Shown here: positions 37,288 through 45,789 of the stretch, one piece after another
Position numbering within the stretch: position 1 is the first letter of the stretch
Layout: every line of letters begins with the position of its first letter
DNA from: Acinetobacter zhairuonensis
Lineage (GTDB): Bacteria > Pseudomonadota > Gammaproteobacteria > Pseudomonadales > Moraxellaceae
Reading direction: 5' to 3'
Length of the DNA stretch: 64,000 bases
Assembly (NCBI RefSeq): GCF_022601715.1
Contig: NZ_JAKVIM010000003.1
Location: 177,732-241,731 of the forward strand
The notes under the pieces: model-generated
The model's database searches: none
What the model was told of the DNA's origin: nothing
Seen by the model: only the letters and a program-made list of their open reading frames with translations
Program-made: the position numbers and the translations under genes

Positions 37288-39564
37288 ATGCTCAGTCGTC
37301 AATTAGAAGTATCATTACGTTTGGCTGTTAGCATGGCTCGTCAAAAGAGACATGAGTTCCTAACAGTAGAACATTTATTATTGGCATTACTGGATAATGA
37401 TTCTGCCGTAAATGCATTAAAAGCATGCGGTGCAGATATCATCGTCTTACGTAAAGAATTAGAAGAATACGTAGAACAACATACGCCTAAACTTGGTGAA
37501 AACAGCGATCAAGCACCTCATCCTACAGAAAGCTTTGATCGCATTCTGCAACGTGCGATTTTCCACGTTCAATCGAGTGGTGGTGACCGTACTGTTGAGG
37601 GGGCTGACATTTTAGTTGCAATGTACTCTGAACGGGATTCATTTGCAGTTTATTTATTAAAACGTCATCAAATTAACCGTTTGACCTTAACGCAATACTT
37701 ATCTCATGGTACGCGTAAGGATGAAGTACAGGTTGAAGAGGAGGCAGAGGAGTTAGATGGTGAATCTTCTTCATCTGCGAATGCAGGACCTTTGGAACTG
37801 TATACAACGAATTTAAATCACGAGGCACAAAAAGGTAAAACAGATCCGCTGATTGGCCGTGAAAAAGAAATTGAGCGTGCGGCACAAATTTTATGCCGTC
37901 GCCGTAAAAATAATCCATTATTGGTGGGTGACCCAGGCGTGGGTAAAACATCAATTGCGGAAGGTTTAGCTTGGTTAATTGTTAATGGTAAGGCACCAAA
38001 ACCACTCGCAAATGCAGAAATTTTCAGTCTAGACATTGGTGCATTGGTTGCAGGAACCAAGTACCGTGGTGATTTTGAAAAGCGTTTAAAACAATTGTTA
38101 AATGCGCTGAAGAAAAAACCAGAAGCGGTATTATTTATTGATGAAATTCATATGATTATTGGTGCTGGCTCAAGTATGGGCAGTACCATGGATGCATCAA
38201 ACTTAATTAAACCTGCTTTGGCGAACGGTACTTTACGCTGCATTGGTTCGACAACGTTCCAAGAATATCGTCAAGTGTTTGAGAAAGACCATGCGCTTTC
38301 CCGCCGATTCCAAAAAATTGATGTGAATGAACCTTCAATTTCAGAAACAATTGATATTTTACGTGGTTTAAAATCTAAATTTGAAGATTTCCATCATGTG
38401 AAATACGACGATAAAGCGTTGGTTTCAGCGGTTGAACTTTCTGCGAAATTTATCAATGATAGATTCTTACCTGACAAAGCTATTGATGTCATTGATGAAG
38501 CAGGTGCACAGCGTCGTTTGAAAGCTGAACAAGATGAAAGCTTGATTACGGTTGAAAATATTGAAGATATTGTTTCTAAAATTGCCCGTATTCCACCAAA
38601 AACAGTATCTAAAGATGATAAATCAGTACTCGAGAATCTTGAACGTGATTTAAAACGCGTGGTATTTGGTCAGGATGAAGCCATTGAGGCATTATCTTCT
38701 GCCATTAAACTCTCTCGTGCAGGCTTAAAATCTCCAGATAAGCCTGTGGGTAGTTTTGTATTTGCGGGTCCTACAGGGGTCGGTAAAACAGAGGTGACCA
38801 AACAGCTTGCGAAGCTTTTAGGTGTGGAGTTAGTGCGCTTCGATATGTCCGAATATATGGAACGCCATGCTGTATCACGTTTAATTGGTGCACCTCCGGG
38901 TTATGTGGGATTTGATCAAGGTGGCTTATTAACGGATGCCATTCACAAGAATCCGCATTGTGTATTATTGCTCGATGAAATTGAAAAAGCGCATCCTGAC
39001 GTCTTTAATTTGTTATTGCAGATTATGGATCATGGTTCCTTAACCGATAATAATGGTCGCAAGTCCGATTTCCGTAATGTGATTTTAGTGTTGACGACTA
39101 ATATTGGGGCTGAAAGTATTTCACGTGTCAGCATTGGTTTCATGGAGCAAGACAACAGTCGTGATAATCAGGAAGCAATGAAACGTGCATTCTCTCCAGA
39201 ATTCCGTAACCGTCTAGATGGTGTCATTCAGTTCAAAGCACTTCCTACGACAGTTATTGAAAGCGTGGTAGATAAGTTCTTAACTGAACTCCAAGCACAA
39301 CTTGATGATAAGAAAGTCATTCTTGAAGTTGATCAAAGTGCGCGTGAATGGATGGCTGAACATGGTTATGATCGCCTCATGGGTGCTCGTCCAATGCAAA
39401 GACTGATTCAAGAGCATTTGAAAAAACCACTTGCTGAAATGATTTTATTTGGTGAGTTGGCAGAGCATGGCGGCAATGTCGCAGTTTCTGTGAAAATGGA
39501 AAATGGTGAAGCTGTGGGCTTAAAACTCGAAGTTTTTGAAGATCAAACTGCTGAACCTGCTTAA
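37288..39564 (+). CDS. clpA: ATP-dependent Clp protease ATP-binding subunit ClpA
   Basis: This 758-residue AAA+ unfoldase pairs with ClpP. An N-terminal Clp_N domain (residues 1 to about 145) is followed by the first AAA module (Walker A GDPGVGKTSIAE, Walker B VLFIDEIHMI). The second module has GPTGVGKTEVTK and CVLLLDEIEKA, and the ClpP-binding IGF loop appears as VSIGF. Length equals E. coli ClpA (758). The ATG has AAGGGGG upstream, and the gene ends in a strong terminator. Confidence 0.97.
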   Translation: MLSRQLEVSLRLAVSMARQKRHEFLTVEHLLLALLDNDSAVNALKACGADIIVLRKELEEYVEQHTPKLGENSDQAPHPTESFDRILQRAIFHVQSSGGDRTVEGADILVAMYSERDSFAVYLLKRHQINRLTLTQYLSHGTRKDEVQVEEEAEELDGESSSSANAGPLELYTTNLNHEAQKGKTDPLIGREKEIERAAQILCRRRKNNPLLVGDPGVGKTSIAEGLAWLIVNGKAPKPLANAEIFSLDIGALVAGTKYRGDFEKRLKQLLNALKKKPEAVLFIDEIHMIIGAGSSMGSTMDASNLIKPALANGTLRCIGSTTFQEYRQVFEKDHALSRRFQKIDVNEPSISETIDILRGLKSKFEDFHHVKYDDKALVSAVELSAKFINDRFLPDKAIDVIDEAGAQRRLKAEQDESLITVENIEDIVSKIARIPPKTVSKDDKSVLENLERDLKRVVFGQDEAIEALSSAIKLSRAGLKSPDKPVGSFVFAGPTGVGKTEVTKQLAKLLGVELVRFDMSEYMERHAVSRLIGAPPGYVGFDQGGLLTDAIHKNPHCVLLLDEIEKAHPDVFNLLLQIMDHGSLTDNNGRKSDFRNVILVLTTNIGAESISRVSIGFMEQDNSRDNQEAMKRAFSPEFRNRLDGVIQFKALPTTVIESVVDKFLTELQAQLDDKKVILEVDQSAREWMAEHGYDRLMGARPMQRLIQEHLKKPLAEMILFGELAEHGGNVAVSVKMENGEAVGLKLEVFEDQTAEPA

Positions 39565-39577
39565 GTAAAATTTGATT

Positions 39578-39608
39578 AAATAACCCGTGTTTACACGGGT
39601 TATTTTTT
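39578..39608 (+). terminator. Rho-independent terminator after clpA
   Basis: AAATAACCCGTGT and ACACGGGTTATTT pair as a long stem with a minimal loop, ending in a run of T residues. Confidence 0.9.
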
Positions 39609-39657
39609 GCTTATTTTTTATCTTTATATAAATTTTGTCGCGGTGACTGATCTCTCT

Positions 39658-40011
39658 ATGGATATTCCTTTACTCAAAATCTTTACTAGTTTTTTCTTAT
39701 TTACACTAACAGCAATCGCAGAGATTTTGGGTTGTTACTTCCCATATTTAATTTTAAATCAAGGGCGTTCTAATTGGCTGTGGGTACCCACAGCACTTAG
39801 TTTAGCTATTTTTGTGTGGTTACTGACCTTGCATCCCGCGGCTTCTGGACGGATTTACGCAGCTTATGGGGGAGTTTATATTTTTTCTGCATTGATGTGG
39901 TTACGCTATGTCGATCAAATTATGCTTTCAAGATGGGATATGATTGGCGGTGCGATTGTATTGCTTGGAGCTGCAGTGATTATTCTGCAACCCCAAGGGC
40001 TTATCCGTTAA
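39658..40011 (+). CDS. YnfA family (UPF0060) membrane protein
   Basis: This protein of about 117 residues has four membrane helices, and the family signatures [14 protein letters not shown] and [19 protein letters not shown] are plain. YnfA proteins resemble small multidrug resistance transporters and have been linked to drug efflux. The ATG at 39658 gives the usual length; the open frame before it has no similarity. It is monocistronic and faces a convergent periplasmic protein gene 14 bases away. Confidence 0.9.
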   Translation: MDIPLLKIFTSFFLFTLTAIAEILGCYFPYLILNQGRSNWLWVPTALSLAIFVWLLTLHPAASGRIYAAYGGVYIFSALMWLRYVDQIMLSRWDMIGGAIVLLGAAVIILQPQGLIR

Positions 40012-40025
40012 ATGATCAAACTATT

Positions 40026-40499
40026 TTATTCAAAATTGCAGTCTGAGTTTTTTAGGCTGAGGTCATAATTTTTCTGTTCTGCTGTCAGTTTGATTTTAAC
40101 CTGATAAGGATTGACTCGCTGAAATTGATGCTCAAAAAATTTAGGACAACTATGTACCAAGTTTTTTTTCATCATTTCATGCACTTGGCGATCACCAATA
40201 TCCTGAGCAAACTGTTTGAAATCAGGCGAAGTAATTAAGCCTGAAATCTCAACGTGATCTGCATATAAACGCATTTTTTCTATCACGATGTTTTGATCTA
40301 GCTGGTAAGGCATGGTTCGTGAATCTTCATCACTGATGTAATCTAGAATTTCATTTAACGCAGTAGTATTTTTAATACTGTAATTTTGATCGACAATTTT
40401 TTTCTTTAATAAATATTGATCTAAGTCGGTAGGTTGTGCGAGTGTAACTGTGGTGAGTGAACAGGTGAATACACCTAAAATTATCTTTTTTAATTGCAT
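40026..40499 (-). CDS. Hypothetical secreted/periplasmic protein, 157 residues
   Basis: The protein begins with a signal peptide (MQLKKIILGVFTCSLTTVTLA, cleavage near residue 21) and continues as a soluble helical domain. Two cysteines, in HSCPKFF and SDCNFE, may form a disulfide in the periplasm. I do not recognise a family. It is separated from the upstream argF by a bidirectional terminator, so it likely has its own promoter. Confidence 0.7.
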   Translation of the reverse strand: MQLKKIILGVFTCSLTTVTLAQPTDLDQYLLKKKIVDQNYSIKNTTALNEILDYISDEDSRTMPYQLDQNIVIEKMRLYADHVEISGLITSPDFKQFAQDIGDRQVHEMMKKNLVHSCPKFFEHQFQRVNPYQVKIKLTAEQKNYDLSLKNSDCNFE

Positions 40500-40551
40500 G
40501 TGTTGAAATCACTTATAGAGCTTATGGTTTTGATTATATCGTCGCAATTAT

Positions 40552-40579
40552 AAAAAAAGCACCTTAAGGTGCTTTTTTT
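40552..40579. terminator. Bidirectional terminator after argF
   Basis: AAAAAAAGCACCTT and AAGGTGCTTTTTTT form a perfect palindromic stem with T runs on both strands. It serves argF on the minus strand. Confidence 0.9.
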
Positions 40580-40590
40580 AAGACTAATTT

Positions 40591-41511
40591 CTAATCTTTT
40601 TTCAGATTTTCATTGATGAGGAATTCAATCAATGCTTTTTGCGCATGTAAGCGATTTTCAGCTTCATCCCAAACCACAGCATTCATGTGATCCAACATGG
40701 TTTCTGAAATTTCTTCACCACGATGTGCTGGTAGACAGTGCATAAATAAACAATCAGGATGAGCAAGATTCATTAAGCGTTCATTGACTTGATAATCTGC
40801 AAAAGCTTTCTCGCGAATTTTCTGTTCTTCTTCTTGTCCCATACTTGCCCAAACATCAGTCACAATCAGGTCTGCATTTACAGCAGCATCTTCTGCTGAG
40901 TCAACTAAATCGACACAGTGAGCAAATTCAGATAAGAATTTCTCTTGCGGCTCATAGCTTTTAGGTGAAGCTATTTTTAATTTAAAGCCCCACATGTGTG
41001 CTGCTTCAATATATGAATTACACATATTGTTGCCATCACCAATCCAAGCTACGGTTTTACCTTCAATTGGACCACGGTGTTCAAGGAAAGTTTGCATGTC
41101 GGCAAGCAATTGACATGGATGATGATCATCAGTCAAAGCATTGATGACAGGAACTTTGGAATAAGAGGCAAAACGTTCAACAATCTCATGTCCAAAAGTA
41201 CGGATCATGACGATATCCAACATGCTTGAAATGACACGAGCTGAATCTTCAATTGGCTCACCACGACCAAGCTGAGTATCGCGTGGAGACAAAAAGATTG
41301 CACTACCACCAAATTGGCTCATACCAGCTTCAAACGAAACGCGTGTTCGGGTGCTCGATTTTTCAAAAATCATGCCCATTACTTTGCCAACAAAAGGTTG
41401 AAAAACTTCATTGTTGTGTTGCTTTCGTTTCAGTTCGATTGCACGTTGCAAAATTTGGTTGAGTTCTAAAGTCGATAAATCGCGTAAAGTGAGAAAGTGA
41501 CGTAGAGCCAT
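40591..41511 (-). CDS. argF: Ornithine carbamoyltransferase
   Basis: This 306-residue enzyme makes citrulline from ornithine and carbamoyl phosphate in arginine synthesis. Carbamoyl phosphate motifs are [12 protein letters not shown] and the HPCQLLAD region. The ornithine site shows [11 protein letters not shown] and the catalytic cysteine is in [11 protein letters not shown]. Length is as expected for anabolic OTC. It stands alone in its operon. Confidence 0.96.
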   Translation of the reverse strand: MALRHFLTLRDLSTLELNQILQRAIELKRKQHNNEVFQPFVGKVMGMIFEKSSTRTRVSFEAGMSQFGGSAIFLSPRDTQLGRGEPIEDSARVISSMLDIVMIRTFGHEIVERFASYSKVPVINALTDDHHPCQLLADMQTFLEHRGPIEGKTVAWIGDGNNMCNSYIEAAHMWGFKLKIASPKSYEPQEKFLSEFAHCVDLVDSAEDAAVNADLIVTDVWASMGQEEEQKIREKAFADYQVNERLMNLAHPDCLFMHCLPAHRGEEISETMLDHMNAVVWDEAENRLHAQKALIEFLINENLKKD

Positions 41512-41618
41512 GGTTACTCCACAATAATTGCTGTCTTTAAGTACAACAATTAGTTGTTGGTTGGTTAAAAGAAAAGACTAACAGTTATATACTATAAAGG
41601 TTAGGAAATGCAAAAAAT

Positions 41619-42269
41619 CTAGGCTTTTTGATGACCGTCTAAGAAGCGATCAACACAATAATGAATATATTTTAAGTTTTCTTGCTCATTTTCTTGAACA
41701 TAGATGTTCATGAGCACCTGCCATTCCAAATTTCTGACAATGCCAAAGAATAGTTGTGCTGAGTAAGCAGGTTCTGTACAGGTAATTAATCCTAGCTCAT
41801 CTGCTTTAGCTAAAATGTTAGAAATAACGGTTTGAATGTGTTTTGGACCTTGTTCATGGATGTGTTGCGCTAGCTGAGTACTGCGCTGGGTTTGTTCCAT
41901 AATCAAACGGAAGAAAGCAGCATTCGTGGGTAATACCAAATGCATATGTAGGTTTAATAAGGTCTGAATCAAATAAGTGCGTAAATCATCCTTGGTAAAA
42001 TCAAAAGGGGTGCAAATATCTTTAAAGAACTGTTCACGGCGAAAGTCGCAGATGGCAGCAAAAAGTCCTTCTTTATTACCAAAATATTTGTAAATGGATG
42101 CTTTAGATCCTCCAGCATGATTCACGATATCATCGAGTGAAACGGCATCATAGCCGTGCTGCAAAAACAACTCATTTGCACTTTCTAAGAGTGCATGACA
42201 TCGCTCATGACCGCGTTTGGTCTGAGGAATGTCACGTGCGAGTGGTTCTAAATCAGCTAGATCATGCAT
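41619..42269 (-). CDS. TetR/AcrR family transcriptional regulator
   Basis: This 216-residue protein has a TetR DNA-binding domain (CHALLESANELFLQHGYDAVSLDDIVNHAGGSKASIYKYFGNKEGLF, residues about 24-70) and a helical ligand domain with the C-terminal features of the AcrR/TetR_C family. No efflux gene lies next to it, so its target is unclear. It is transcribed in the same direction as argF but separated by about 107 bases. Confidence 0.88.
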   Translation of the reverse strand: MHDLADLEPLARDIPQTKRGHERCHALLESANELFLQHGYDAVSLDDIVNHAGGSKASIYKYFGNKEGLFAAICDFRREQFFKDICTPFDFTKDDLRTYLIQTLLNLHMHLVLPTNAAFFRLIMEQTQRSTQLAQHIHEQGPKHIQTVISNILAKADELGLITCTEPAYSAQLFFGIVRNLEWQVLMNIYVQENEQENLKYIHYCVDRFLDGHQKA

Positions 42270-42521
42270 AATCTGAAAAGGGAGCCCTTAAATTTTACTT
42301 GAAATTATAGCAAAAGTTTGCACAAGATTTCTTAAACCCTAGTATTTATATGTATTTCTCGTGTTATGTGGTTTATTCATTGCATCAAATGATATGTTTT
42401 GAAGATTAAACTGCTGAAATTGTTGTTATTATAAAATGAGTGTTGGGTTTATCCCATTGCAGTAACATGGAGAAGTTATTCCCCATGTTCTACCTACAAG
42501 CTTATATCGACTGGTCGATGA

Positions 42522-42758
42522 TTAAGCATCCAGTGCAATGACTTTAACCAAAATAGTTTGGCTTTCTTCAAAGTCATCTTGAATTTGCTTACGTTGCATC
42601 TCTTTACTTTTGACTTTGAAATCACGGTTTTGGAAGTGAACTACGAGGGGAATCTGGTCAAAATATTGACCATCTGCATCAAGTTCTTCTTCAAACAGTG
42701 GTGTGCCAAGTTGATAATCCTTACTTTTTAAAACCACATATTTGACGGTCGTTTTCAT
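42522..42758 (-). CDS. Hypothetical protein, 78 residues
   Basis: This small soluble beta-rich protein starts MKTTVKYVVLKSKDYQLG and contains an acidic centre and a lysine-rich QRKQIQDDFEESQ helix. It has no signal peptide. The ATG at 42758 has an AGGCAGAG purine stretch upstream; the frame extends to 42782 without support. I do not recognise the family. Context (TetR regulator and CinA-like amidase on either side) gives no function. Confidence 0.6.
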   Translation of the reverse strand: MKTTVKYVVLKSKDYQLGTPLFEEELDADGQYFDQIPLVVHFQNRDFKVKSKEMQRKQIQDDFEESQTILVKVIALDA

Positions 42759-42899
42759 TGTAATCTCTGCCTTTATGTCCATGCTTTATTTTTAGTTGTA
42801 TCAGTTTTTAACGGGTGAATAAACCGTTATGCTTATGGTTTGACTAGGAATTGGACAAATAGCACTTTATATTCAATTTGAAATTTTTTGGGGACGTTG

Positions 42900-43376
42900 A
42901 TGCTGAAGCAATGCTGTGATGAATTAGAACGAAGACAACTTACCATTGCCTTTATTGAAAGTGCGAGTTCAGGATATTTGTGTAGTCAATTTTCGATTCA
43001 TAAACATAGTGGTGCAGACATTCTGCTGGGTAGTCTGGTGTGCTATGACCCAAGCATTAAAGTTCAGGTGTTACATATTTGCCCCGAGTTAATTGAACGT
43101 TATTCCGCTGAATCTGCGGAAGTCACTCATGCCTTAGCGGAAGCAGGAGCAAAACTTTTTGTTGCTGCGAATGTCATTGTTGCTTGTACAGGACTATTAA
43201 AATCTGGAGGGAGTGCAACAGCGGAAAAACCCGAAGGCACGTTTTATATCTCCATCCTATTTCAAGAAAAATATTACGAGTATCGTTATTTGATTGCAGG
43301 TACCCCCGAACAGCGGTTACAGATTTTGACTGAATATGTTGCAACTTCTGTTTTTGAACTGATTACGCAAGAATGA
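42900..43376 (+). CDS. CinA-like nicotinamide-nucleotide amidase (PncC family)
   Basis: This protein of about 158 residues matches the stand-alone CinA C-terminal domain. The N-terminal active-site region reads FIESASSGYLCSQF, where most members have AESCTGG. Later VACTGLLKSGGSATAEKPEGTFYIS corresponds to the conserved TGIAGPGGG..KPVG loop. PncC deamidates NMN to nicotinate mononucleotide. The changes in both glycine-rich motifs could alter activity. The ATG at 42900 has GGGGA six bases upstream. Confidence 0.8.
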   Translation: MLKQCCDELERRQLTIAFIESASSGYLCSQFSIHKHSGADILLGSLVCYDPSIKVQVLHICPELIERYSAESAEVTHALAEAGAKLFVAANVIVACTGLLKSGGSATAEKPEGTFYISILFQEKYYEYRYLIAGTPEQRLQILTEYVATSVFELITQE

Positions 43377-43525
43377 GTATTTGAATAATTTTCCGAATGT
43401 TTGAATTGGTTAATAATGTTTTATTTTTGTTTGTAAATGTCAAAATTTGTCACATTTTTGGGTTGTAAATGTAGTCTAAACATGTCTAAATAGAACTACC
43501 TCTCAAGAAATGGAGGTGGGGTGGT

Positions 43526-43612
43526 ATGAAAGCTTTAGAATTATTAATAACGTCATCGTCGGTATTGATGTTGATGATAGTAATTTACGCCTTTGGGCAA
43601 ATGATGCATTAA
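43526..43612 (+). CDS. Possible 28-residue membrane peptide
   Basis: The ORF reads MKALELLITSSSVLMLMIVI then YAFGQMMH and stop. It has a single hydrophobic helix and almost no charges. A strong GGAGGTGGGG ribosome site precedes the ATG, which is unusual for chance ORFs in this AT-rich gap. Its size and shape fit the many small bacterial membrane proteins and the toxic peptides of type I toxin systems. I see no antisense RNA evidence. It lies between a CinA-like gene and the end of the ynb-like operon. Confidence 0.5.
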   Translation: MKALELLITSSSVLMLMIVIYAFGQMMH

Positions 43613-43648
43613 CAATCTGGTGAACAGCGCAATGTTTGACCAAGCAAA

Positions 43649-43678
43649 ATAAACCCTAGTTTCATGGCTAGGGTTTAT
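43649..43678. terminator. Hairpin after the small ORF and the lipid operon
   Basis: ATAAACCCTAG and CTAGGGTTTAT form an 11-bp stem with an eight-base loop between the small ORF and the convergent cdsA-like gene. T runs are short on both sides, so it is a moderate terminator candidate for either strand. Confidence 0.6.
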
Positions 43679-43703
43679 GCTGTGTGACTAAAGTAACTGA
43701 GTT

Positions 43704-44648
43704 TTAGCTCCACCAGTAACGTAGAATATGAAAAAAGATGGGTGCGGAAAAACAGATTGAGTCGATACGATCGAGCATACCTCCATGTCCATGAATCAAT
43801 TGTCCCCAATCTTTTACCCCACGATCTCTTTTGATGGCAGACATGACCAGTCCACCAAAAAAGCCAAAGACACAGACAATTAAACCAATGAGCGCAGCTT
43901 GCCAATAACTAAATGGTGTTAACCATTTCATTAGAATGCCTAAACCTGTTGCTAGTACGATACCGCCCAAAAGTCCTTCAATAGTTTTTGAGGGGGAAAG
44001 AATCGGTGCAACTTTATGCTTCCCGAAAAGTTTCCCGCAGACATATTGCAACACATCTGAAGCTTGCACCACGATAATTAGCCATATGGCTAACCAAATT
44101 TTTTCACCTTGAAAGCCTGGTAGTTTTAAATTGATTAAAGCAGGCACATGCGAAATACAAAACACACATACCATCAAACCCCATTGAATTTTAGCGCTGC
44201 GTTCCAAAAAGTGTTTGGTATCTTCTTGTTTTAAACTGGCAATCGGGATTAATAGAAACACATACAAGGGAATGAAAATGGAATACAAGCCGTACCAATC
44301 GATATAGACTAAGTAATATTGATAGGGAATAACAAAATAAAAGGCGATAAGTAAAGGAAAATAATCTCCACGGCGCGTCGGTAGTAAGCTAATAAATTCT
44401 CTTAACGCAAAAAGCGAGATAAGAGCAAATAATAGGATGAAGGTGACTTTGCCCAGCAAGATTGCGGTGGCAAGCACAATTAGCATGACCCACCAAGCGT
44501 TAATCCGTGCATTAAGATTATCAATGACAGGAGCAGCCTGATGACCAGCCCGTTGTTTTAATATCCAGCCGATAGTTGAGGCAAAAATCAAAATTCCAGT
44601 AAAAATAGCAAACAGCAAATAGGTCTGCTGTAAATTAGAGACGGTCAT
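43704..44648 (-). CDS. CDP-diacylglycerol synthase (CdsA-like, YnbB-like)
   Basis: This 314-residue integral membrane protein converts phosphatidate and CTP to CDP-diacylglycerol. The family signature near the C-terminus is SAIKRDRGVKDWGQLIHGHGGMLDRIDS, with the basic pair and the D-R-x-D-S metal site. About eight helices precede it. It is probably a second, operon-specific copy beside the housekeeping cdsA expected near bamA/dxr. Its ATG overlaps the stop of the upstream acyltransferase by four bases. It corresponds to E. coli YnbB by cluster membership. Confidence 0.9.
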   Translation of the reverse strand: MTVSNLQQTYLLFAIFTGILIFASTIGWILKQRAGHQAAPVIDNLNARINAWWVMLIVLATAILLGKVTFILLFALISLFALREFISLLPTRRGDYFPLLIAFYFVIPYQYYLVYIDWYGLYSIFIPLYVFLLIPIASLKQEDTKHFLERSAKIQWGLMVCVFCISHVPALINLKLPGFQGEKIWLAIWLIIVVQASDVLQYVCGKLFGKHKVAPILSPSKTIEGLLGGIVLATGLGILMKWLTPFSYWQAALIGLIVCVFGFFGGLVMSAIKRDRGVKDWGQLIHGHGGMLDRIDSICFSAPIFFHILRYWWS

Positions 44649-45331
44649 TGGAATTCAACCTCTTTTAGCTCTAAAAGTGCCTGTTGTGCTTGTTTTAGGA
44701 AGTCGGTTTTATTGGTATCTGGAGTGATGATTAAGGGGGCGCCAAAAATCACGGTCGATAATAACGGTAGTGGGACTAAAGCACCTTTAGGCATAACCCG
44801 TTTAAGATTGGAAATCCAAACTGGAATAACTTCTACTTCAGGGAATTGCTGGCTTAAATGATAGAGCCCACTTTTAAAAGGTAGTAGTTCTACATCGTCA
44901 TTTAAATTGCGCGTACCTTCAGGGAAAAAGATAATGGAATCGCCTTGCTGGAGTACGGTTTTGATCGGTTCAAGCGGATCGGACTGACCATCATGACTTC
45001 TTTGAATGGTCACGCCTGTAAAAGTGTCATAAATCAGAAAACGGCGGAATCCATCTTTTTGCCAATAATCTGATGCGGCAACAGGTCGCGTTTTACGGCG
45101 CACAGGTGTTGGTAAGGAGGACCACAATAAAATAAAGTCGATATGACTATTGTGATTGGCATAGTAAATTCGCTGCTTGGTAGCAGGTTTACAGCCGACC
45201 CATAAGCTACGTGCACCTGTTAAAAGGCGTGCACTGCGACGGGTGAGAAAGGCTATAAATCGTCCCAACACTTGCGTTAGATAATGTGCTTTATGTCCTG
45301 CTTCAACTGGGGAGGAATTTGTACTTTGCAT
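44645..45331 (-). CDS. 1-acyl-sn-glycerol-3-phosphate acyltransferase (PlsC-like)
   Basis: This protein of about 228 residues is a PlsC-family acyltransferase. The catalytic HX4D box is NHNSHIDFILLW and the acceptor-phosphate box is FFPEGTRN, followed by PFKSGLYHL and VIPVWI. It should acylate lysophosphatidate to phosphatidate, feeding the CDP-diacylglycerol synthase encoded immediately after. I chose the ATG at 45331 (preceded by GGTGA) since the longer frame would overlap the preceding gene by 52 bases. E. coli ynbABCD has no such gene. Confidence 0.88.
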   Translation of the reverse strand: MQSTNSSPVEAGHKAHYLTQVLGRFIAFLTRRSARLLTGARSLWVGCKPATKQRIYYANHNSHIDFILLWSSLPTPVRRKTRPVAASDYWQKDGFRRFLIYDTFTGVTIQRSHDGQSDPLEPIKTVLQQGDSIIFFPEGTRNLNDDVELLPFKSGLYHLSQQFPEVEVIPVWISNLKRVMPKGALVPLPLLSTVIFGAPLIITPDTNKTDFLKQAQQALLELKEVEFQ

Positions 45332-45348
45332 AAAGTCACCGAATTTTA

Positions 45349-45789
45349 TTATTGTTTCAATAAAAATATCATGAGCGATATTAAAACGATATATTGGCAT
45401 AAGACCACAGCTACATGCAGTTTAAATAAGCGCATACAGCCTTGAATACGAATCTCCCAACTACGCTGAGTCTTGTCTACAGGAATCAGTCCTAACTCGA
45501 GTAAGCTACGATCCAGTACGGCGGTTTGCTGAGCTAAATTCATTTCTGTATCGGTAGTTTCAGGTGTTATAGCGATTAACTTCAGCAGTTCTGCATCAAA
45601 TTGAATCCGAATACTGAGATAGTGTTGTAGCAGGCATAAACCAAAAATAGCAATCAGTGAAAGATAAATCACTATAGATTGCCAAGCATAAAAAAAATAC
45701 GCCAAAATAGACAAGCTAAAAGCAATATAGCCTGAAGTCCGGATACCATCCGAATTTTCTAGAAGTTTGGCGACAATCAGTAATTTCAT
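45349..45789 (-). CDS. Small membrane protein of the lipid operon, 146 residues
   Basis: I do not recognise this protein. It has two central helices (about residues 20-37 and 38-55), a soluble acidic stretch and a C-terminal helix (VVLCQYIVLISLMIFLL). The ATG at 45789 overlaps the stop of the PAP2/DSP gene by four bases (ATGA), so it is tightly coupled. The longer frame up to 45864 would overlap that gene by 79 bases and is unlikely. It could be a scaffold or accessory factor for the lipid enzymes around it. Confidence 0.7.
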   Translation of the reverse strand: MKLLIVAKLLENSDGIRTSGYIAFSLSILAYFFYAWQSIVIYLSLIAIFGLCLLQHYLSIRIQFDAELLKLIAITPETTDTEMNLAQQTAVLDRSLLELGLIPVDKTQRSWEIRIQGCMRLFKLHVAVVLCQYIVLISLMIFLLKQ

